A stretch of 64,000 nt of DNA, taken from contig JALQBC010000006.1 of the NCBI GenBank assembly GCA_023375675.1, forward strand, positions 434,001-498,000, given 5' to 3'. Under the pieces are notes generated by a model. It worked only from the letters and a program-made list of their open reading frames with translations. It searched no databases and had not been told where the DNA came from. The position numbers and the translations under genes are program-made. Below, one piece after another: positions 58,001 through 64,000 of this stretch (the stretch's first letter is position 1; the number at the start of each line of letters is the position of its first letter). The stretch comes from Cytospora piceicola. Its lineage: Eukaryota; Ascomycota; Sordariomycetes; Diaporthales; Cytosporaceae.

Positions 58001-59149
58001 TACTGGGAGAGCTGTATATTCTGAGGGCACATTCAGGTCGAAACCCCGAATATCATACCCTAACTCTTCCCACTCTCGGAACATATTGGTAACTTCATGT
58101 TGCCTGAGAGGAATCGGTCCCTTGCCTGGCTGGCCTCGTCCTTCATCCCTGGGAAGCAAAACCATAATATTCTTGCCCCTCCATGGCACCTTTTTCTTGA
58201 TCCGAGGCGTGGGTGCTTGTTCTTTCTTCGCTCCTTGCCGCGTCGGCGTCACTAGCAGCTTAGCCTCTGTTTTTTCCGGACCAACAGGGGTTAGTGGGCG
58301 ATTGGGAGGTGTGCTCGTCGACATCGAAACGGCACTGGCGGTGTCGGGCAGCACGAGCCCTGAAACCGGAGCCGCCATATCTGCGTTGTCCGAGTTTCGC
58401 AATCGATCAGTACTGCTCTGCTTAAGGGTCTCGGTGCTCGAACGCGCCCTCGGATGTTGCCTCGATGACTGTCGCCAAGGCGTAGGCTGGCGATGGTTGC
58501 TGGCTCTAGGTGTTCTTGAGCCACCCTCTTCCAACCAAGCTCCGTCGTCCCCAGAAACTGAGCCGCTCAGTGAAGAGTGCTCACTATCTGTGCCGTCACT
58601 GAGCCAATGGCGGGGTTCGACGTTCTCGCTGGCAGCTGTGTGCTGGCGTATCCAATCTTCCGTCAAGCCGCGCGCAGGACCAGGCCGTCTTGCGCGGTTC
58701 ACCAGGATGGCAGCTAGGGATGATGGCTGATGCTCGATCGGCGGGATCACCAGTGACGGGGCCGGGCGCAAGAAAGGAGTATCGAGTTCGAGGCGATGGA
58801 TTGTCGAGCCTTCGGATGGCTCGCTGCTGGGGCTCCGGCGAAGGAGATTGGCCTCTTCAGACGTGGGATACGGGCTGCCCCAACTTGCAGTGACGTATTG
58901 GCCGTCTTCGGTGTCGCCCGAACTGGACGGTGGCGTCTTCAGGAATTCTGCTGCTCGCTCCGGAAGTCGGGGTGTTGGCAGGTTGGGAACGAACGGCGAC
59001 GACGCCTCACCGTCAGCGGTGGACGCTGTCGAAAGGGCGGGGGAAGTCGGAGGAGACCGACTTGACCGGGAGGGTCGCAAACCGTCCTGTGCCAAAGCAC
59101 GAGGAGGAAGTGATGTTGACGAATCTGGCGAAGACGTCTTTGCTTGTAC
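52042..59149 (-). CDS. Giant coiled-coil protein, uncharacterised; 5' end unresolved
   Basis: Exons 57901-59149 and 52042-57845 (55-bp intron; GTAAGT donor, CACAG acceptor) encode 2,350 residues. The first coding exon is not resolved: the frame enters at 59149 after a TTAG acceptor and has no suitable ATG. In order, there is a Ser/Pro-rich tail; a conserved basic-to-acidic block at about 58200-57850 (KKKVPWRGKNIMVLLP to DAWRNYMNDLTEAKLRALG); a Gln/Pro-rich stretch; a long acidic, Ser/Glu-rich disordered segment (about 57250-55000); about 550 residues of heptad coiled coil (about 54700-53050) and a second coil ending DEITWLRELLAVRHSDLQD; and a Gly/Pro/Gln-rich tail. Such proteins are often auto-named myosin or spindle-pole-body-like; I do not recognise a named family. 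A structural role at microtubule-organising centres or septa is only a guess. Confidence 0.85.
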
Positions 59150-61514
59150 CTAAGGACGGACACATAGGTGGTCAGATTACAGGGCTATCGGCTTGACAGG
59201 GTTGGGCAGGGCAGGACATGGCCTGGCGAGTGAAAGCAGCCGCGGGGCGTGGGTCAGATCATTGGGCTTACCACTGTGAGATCAGTGCAGACGAGGTTCA
59301 AGTCGTCCGCAGCTGTATCTCGATACCTGTCGCGTCGTCGCTGTTAGGGAACTTTTTTGTTGGCGGATTGGTATCCCCCCTATTTAGTAACGCACAAGGG
59401 AACGGGCCGGGGACTCGCGTCGCGTAGGTATTCCGAAAACTGGGGGAAGCTCGAGCGTCGATGTTGAATGCAGGGCTGCGGCTGGGGGGGAACCAGGGGC
59501 TCTGGGGGCCCACTGAAATACTGTGTTCGGAAATGAGGGCTAAATTACAGTAGGAATACCTAGGTAGTCCCTAGGTATGTATGTATGTGTCTTCGCAGCT
59601 TTTCAAAAGAGGGACAGAAGGTCAAGAACGTCAATATCAAGGGCAGGAACAAGAGAGCATCGAGTTCGGATTGTCGAGGAGACCATTGGATCGAAGCGCG
59701 GTTCGTGTCTCGGTGCTGCGTGCATACTTCATTCACTATGCAGTTGGTTCCGTGATTCTGTGGTGAGTGCCTCGATGTCAATTATCGAGCCCGGAATCAG
59801 ATCGAATCGGATCATCGACAGACAGCACGGTACAGTACAGAGTCCTGGCCTGTCCTATAGTGGAGTCGGAAAACTGAGGCGAACTCTCAAGATTCCAAAA
59901 GTTGGGGATTGCTCTGCTATGGAGGGAAGGGAAGGCAAGGGAAGGGAATAAGCAGAACAAACAGATGACAGCGTATGCATTGAGCTGGCCCATGCCTGTA
60001 GTTTTTGAACACGCTTCCCAAAAAGCTGCAGGGGGTTCCAGGCATATATGCACCTGTCAGTTTGGCATGTACAGCCAATTACTTTTCAGAATTACTACCT
60101 ACTGTGCACTTTGAAAGGTCAGGTATGATACACACTACTTCAACCGTAGTCTAATAGCTCTCCTAGGGGGAAGTACCTTCCATCAGCCCCCGGCCAAGCT
60201 TCCCCGGACTCCGCGCCCCGGTAAGCCGGCCATGTGCCACTTAGTCTCCCTCACTACCTACCTAGGTAGTACCTACCTAGGCTAGGTACCCTATAGGTAT
60301 AGGCAGGCTGGCAGGTAGGTGAGCCCGAAAGGTTTACGAATAGAGCCTGCCAGCATACCTAGGGAGATGCTTTCCCCTGGACATAGCACTCATAAGCACT
60401 CCGGAATGCGGAGTTCACCCTTGCTGTGGCGCTATTTTGGCCGAGTACATGGGTACAGTACGGTATTCACGCTACCATGACGCGCCCTGTTACCCTTCAC
60501 TCTTAGTCAACGACGTGACGTGATTCTCATGAGGCTGCCCACGAGCGGTCGTATTCTCCACCTCAGCTATCTCTTGGAGCGTCTCTGGCGTTGATATTGG
60601 GCCTTTTAGAAAAGATGACGATGGGGAAGCGGGGTCTTGGCAGTTTATAACTATTGGCATATGCTTCTACATAGTAAAGTGGCGGAAGTTGTCCTCTGTT
60701 TTTAAGCCCTCCTCCGCTCCGAGATCATCGGCTATGGTTGTTTATACACGTAACTCAAGTTCAAGTGTGTTTGCGTGTGGTGATCTATATTATTAGGGAG
60801 CTGTCGCGGGCAGCATGACAGACGGTAGGATGCCTAGAAGGTATTCAGATGGATGAGGTCCGCCTGGCGGGTTTACACGAACTAGCTAGCCGGGACGAAC
60901 GGGCACTAGCTAGCTTGAGCGGCGGACTACTCCGAATACCGTCTCCCGTCTCCCGGGATCTTTAGGCCGATGATGATGAAGAAGACGAAGCCTCGCCGAC
61001 TTAGTAAAGCAACTTGCACTAGCGACAAGACTGGCGCACAAGTTTGACTAGGATATGAACAGTGTTGCTCACAACTCATGGCTATGGTTATGTGTCCAAG
61101 CATCAATGAAACACCACTATGGATGTGCTGTGCAGTTTCAACGCTTCTCTCCAGCTTCGAGCCTTGAGCCTTCTTGAGTCACGGACATGGTTCGTTATGC
61201 ATACAGGACAGAGGCAGTTGTTTTCTACCTTCTACTTATTTTCCTCGTCTGGGAGATACACACTTGGCCAAGATCTCCGCATATACATATCAAACACTAC
61301 CGGTGCTTGCCCAAAAATGGCTGTTCGTGACTCGTCATGTCCTTCATATATCTCAACCACCCCACACCAAACACCAAAACGCCATACTGTAGTCATTCTG
61401 TGCTCAGACAGCCAGCCCAGCTCTGTCAGGAGCCCGCCCTCGAGACGAATACACTTCCGCCGGCCCATCATCACACCAAACCGCCCTACTGTACAGATAT
61501 CACCAAGGTCCCCT
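59150..61514. other. Unresolved 5' region of the coiled-coil gene and gene-free DNA
   Basis: Positions 59150-59350 probably contain a further coding exon: a frame ending at a GTAAGC donor near 59270 reads RRRDRYRDTAADDLNLVCTD in phase with the next exon, but its own start is not visible. Palindromes TACCTAGGTA occur at 59558-59567 and 60258-60267 in a dense cluster. A frame at 61119-61685 is antisense to the secreted-protein gene and not accepted. Confidence 0.5.
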
Positions 61515-62226
61515 TCATTCCTCACAGAAGAAATCAAAGTCGGCGTTCTGGCTCACCAGACTCACAGACACAGACACAGGCGTCGTCGTTATCTCTGTCG
61601 CCGACGACGTAGCTGGCGCAGCCGTCGTAGTACTTTCAGTCGCAATGGCCTCCCGGCACTGAGCTGTCCCACGTCGTCTCGTTAGCACCCGTCATGTCCA
61701 TCCACCACACACACATACCAGACCCAACAATCCCCCATGTTCCCCGTAAACAACAAAAACCCCATCCAGGACAGGACAAGTAATCAGCAAGGGAACGGCG
61801 TCAAAGAAAGAAAAACTCACAGGCCTGCGTGTTACAGTCCCCCACCGAGAAGCCCGCCCCCCCGGAGTTGGCCATCCGCGCGCAGCTGTTCATCTGCTCG
61901 TCACACGACCTCCCAACCGCGCTCGCAAGGTCCGTGAACGTGTCCCCGCCCACGGCGAACGGCCTGTCCGCGTCGCCCGTCGCGGTGACGGCGTCGGCCC
62001 TGATGCCGCCCAGCGCGCCCGGGAACGTCTGCATGTTGCCGCCCGCGGCCGCGCCCGAGCCCGTCTGGCGCGGCTGGAGCCCGACCCGGACCTGGTCGGC
62101 GCTGATGATGTGGTGGCGGTGGTGGCGGTAGTGGTTGGCGGAGGAGGCCTCGGCGGCGGCGGCAGGGAGGATGGTGTTGCTGATGCCTAGGGCTGCGGCC
62201 AGCTTGAACAGGTGTGGTGGTCGCAT
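61515..62226 (-). CDS. Small secreted cysteine-containing protein
   Basis: Exons 61821-62226 and 61515-61663 are separated by a 157-bp intron and give 184 residues. The first 25 or so residues form a signal peptide with an alanine-rich core (LAAALGISNTILPAAAA). The mature part has the conserved fungal block MQTFPGALGGIRADAV, then GDTFTDLASAVGRSCDEQMNSC, FSVGDCNTQASQCREA. The four cysteines there (SCDEQMNSC and DCNTQASQC) are spaced as in a widespread Pezizomycotina secreted family of unknown function. The intron falls between CNTQA and the last of these cysteines, and splicing restores it. The C-terminus is Thr/Ser-rich (SSATEITTTPVSVSVS), probably O-glycosylated or cell-wall-linked. Without splicing the frame ends at once in CEFFFL. 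The role, including any effector activity, is unknown. Confidence 0.85.
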
Positions 62227-63488
62227 GGTCGGTAGGTAGGTAGATAGTTAGGTGGGGTGGAAGCGGCTGGCCTGGTTCGTGGTATGTACTGTATGTACTT
62301 AGGTTTGACACGGCGGGCTGGGCAGGTCAAGACCGTGTCTGGCCTGGCCTGCGGCAGTTGGCGTGCGCCGTTGTTGTCGTTCTGCGCCGAATTTCGAGGT
62401 ACAGGTCCTGCAACCCCTGAAAGACTCGGCGGATGTCGTCGAGTGAGCCGTCGTGAGACCGCACGCAGCAAGTCTTGGCCAAATTGGTCCGTTGTCCAGT
62501 CGCTCGATACCAATAAACCGTTCGGCGTTGGCAAGGCTACAACTCGGTTTGTGGATTGACAGCATTGAAAAGAGAAGTAAGTGAAGTCAACGAGTGATCG
62601 TCAAGTCTCCTTGGGGCAAGATGCGGCCATTGCGGCCCAGATGAAACGTCTGGTACGTAGAGGTGTGCAGAGCCCGAACTTGAAACGGCGCTGAGACGAG
62701 GCATCCAGAAGACCAAGAAGGAAGGCCATTCCTCCCCACACAAGCGCTTGCCAGATATGGCTCACAGTAAGTTGACTGGAGTTCTCGCAATACTTCCATA
62801 CCAGGGAAAATGTGATACACAGACAAATCCTGTATCGAACAATGATCAAGATTGGGATTGGGTGGCAGCTGACACTCGTGTATATCAATGCACCGTGGAA
62901 TAGGTATGAAATAATGTTTAAAATTGGGTACCAGTATTAACGACTGACCCATCAAGTGCACGTTTGTATGCACAAATAATAACTTTGAAAGGTTATGCAT
63001 GGTACCGTCAAGCTGAACGGAGTGTCTAGAATAAAACACAACTCCCTCCGATCCCCATTTTTGGTGTCCTCGAACCCCTTGGTTCTTTTTTTTTGTGGTT
63101 TCTTTTGTGTTTTTCCATGGCTGTGGCTCAGTAATCGCATCGCGTTCTTGCACCAGCCGCGATCATGTCGTTTCCATCAGAGCGCGTTCCATAAGAAAGC
63201 AATGACACGCTTCAAGTTGCCCCAAGACATGTTCATTAAAAAAGGTCCTAGTCTATGTCCGTAGTTGCTCATCTCCACTTGTTGACCTCGTGCTGATCTG
63301 CAATAATGCTATGCTGTTTAACCCCTTTGTACGAAGGAAAATGTCGTAGACTTCGAAACACGTAAAAACTCAAGATTCCGACGGTGCATGCGACTTGGAC
63401 CTATTCTGCGCAGGATGTGTGTAAATATAAGCATCCGCAGGTTGCACTCCATCATCCATAATTTCGACGTATCCTAACGAGCAACCCG
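62227..63488. other. Secreted-protein promoter and gene-free DNA
   Basis: A 188-codon frame at 62587-63153 begins with a non-ATG codon and has no family features. Nothing else is supported. Confidence 0.5.
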
Positions 63489-64000
63489 CTAGAAGTTGGA
63501 GGATGCATTCACTTGAGTTGGCGCGTGGTAGCTCTCGAGCGTGCTCTGGAAGGGTGACCGTGCAGGGCCGTGTACAGTCGAACCGGCACCGAGTGCTCCG
63601 ACCTCGCTCTTTCCTTCGGCTCCGTTGTTGTAGCCCATCAGGCCGTCGGCCTCTTCGTTGTTCCTCTTGCGTCCCCAGATCCTCCAAGCGAACAGACCAG
63701 CGACGGCGAGTACAATAGCACCACCAACACCAACGACGACACCGATGATCACGTGTTTGGTCTGGGTAGACATGCCAGAGCTGCTGCCGTGGCTGCTGCT
63801 GTTGGAGGCGGACAGCGTGGGTGTGGGGGTCGTCACCGCGACAGAGGTCTTGCGGCTAACCGATCCATCCGTGGCGGTGATGACGATCACCTCGGTAGAC
63901 GTAACAGGTGTGGGGGTTGCAGTGGTCGTTGGGCTGGAACTCGGCGTCGATGTAGTCTCACCAGAAGAAGCGGCAGCCGTCGTGGCCGCAGCGTCGGCTC
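63489..64000 (-). CDS. Ser/Thr-rich single-pass membrane protein, partial (Mid2-like)
   Basis: Only the C-terminal 169 residues lie in the window; the gene continues past position 64000 with the frame still open. From the edge inward there is a Ser/Thr/Ala/Pro-rich ectodomain (TPSSSPTTTATPTPV and similar), then one hydrophobic helix (HVIIGVVVGVGGAIVLAVAG), a basic stop-transfer WRIWGRKRNN, and a cytoplasmic tail of about 70 residues with LMGYNN and YHAPTQVN. This layout is that of fungal Mid2/WSC-type cell-wall stress sensors and related mucin-like proteins. The diagnostic extracellular domain would lie outside the window, so WSC or other families cannot be excluded. The stop codon is TAG at 63489-63491. 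Confidence 0.82.
   Translation of the reverse strand, partial: ADAAATTAAASSGETTSTPSSSPTTTATPTPVTSTEVIVITATDGSVSRKTSVAVTTPTPTLSASNSSSHGSSSGMSTQTKHVIIGVVVGVGGAIVLAVAGLFAWRIWGRKRNNEEADGLMGYNNGAEGKSEVGALGAGSTVHGPARSPFQSTLESYHAPTQVNASSNF

Noticed and set aside
61119..61685. 188-codon plus-strand frame
   Set aside because: Antisense to the spliced 3' exon of the secreted protein and without recognisable domains.
62587..63153. 188-codon minus-strand frame
   Set aside because: It begins at a GTG rather than an ATG, shows no codon bias like its neighbours, and matches no family I know.

Overview
The window is nuclear DNA of a filamentous ascomycete (Pezizomycotina; the gene set and compact introns fit Sordariomycetes best, but the species cannot be named from the sequence alone). 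The reasons are many 48-160 bp GT-AG introns with CTAAC/CTGAC-like branch points, strongly GC-ending codons, long pyrimidine-rich leaders, and families such as a Zn2Cys6 regulator, MICOS subunit Mic19, Erf2 palmitoyltransferase and a small secreted four-cysteine protein. About 20 protein genes are supported. No tRNA, rRNA, CRISPR array or intact transposon was found.

Layout, left to right. 0-8 kb: PAPS reductase (+), a small mitochondrial membrane protein (-), Erf2-type DHHC palmitoyltransferase (+). 8-10.5 kb: gene-free DNA with a cluster of strong hairpins and Pol III-like boxes. 10.5-12.4 kb: ferric reductase (-). 12.4-16.6 kb: gene-free, rich in microsatellites. 16.6-28 kb: Mic19 (+), TYW3 (-), importin beta-1 (-), 2-isopropylmalate synthase (-). 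29-36 kb: a Zn2Cys6 transcription factor (-) whose frame is broken by a stop codon, divergent from a cytochrome P450 (+). 36.6-43.8 kb: NC2-beta (-), a short-chain dehydrogenase (-), mitochondrial GatA (-), a DUF4336 protein (-). 46-51 kb: Nudix hydrolase, dienelactone hydrolase and tyrosyl-tRNA synthetase (all +). 52-59 kb: a coiled-coil protein of more than 2,300 residues (-). 61.5-64 kb: a small secreted protein (-) and the 3' part of a Ser/Thr-rich single-pass membrane protein (-) that runs off the window.

Most genes are housekeeping: sulfate assimilation, leucine synthesis, tRNA charging and modification, nuclear import, transcription repression and cristae organisation. They form no pathway together. 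The only accessory-looking pair is the regulator and P450 at 29-36 kb, which is too small to call a biosynthetic cluster.

Exon coordinates were read by eye from splice signals and frame continuity. Start codons of the coiled-coil gene, the DUF4336 gene, GatA and the dienelactone hydrolase are the least certain. I found no convincing new multi-gene system. The items most worth checking are the in-frame TAG in the regulator, the hairpin/Pol III-like element near 8.7 kb, and the start-less N-terminal extension of the DUF4336 gene.
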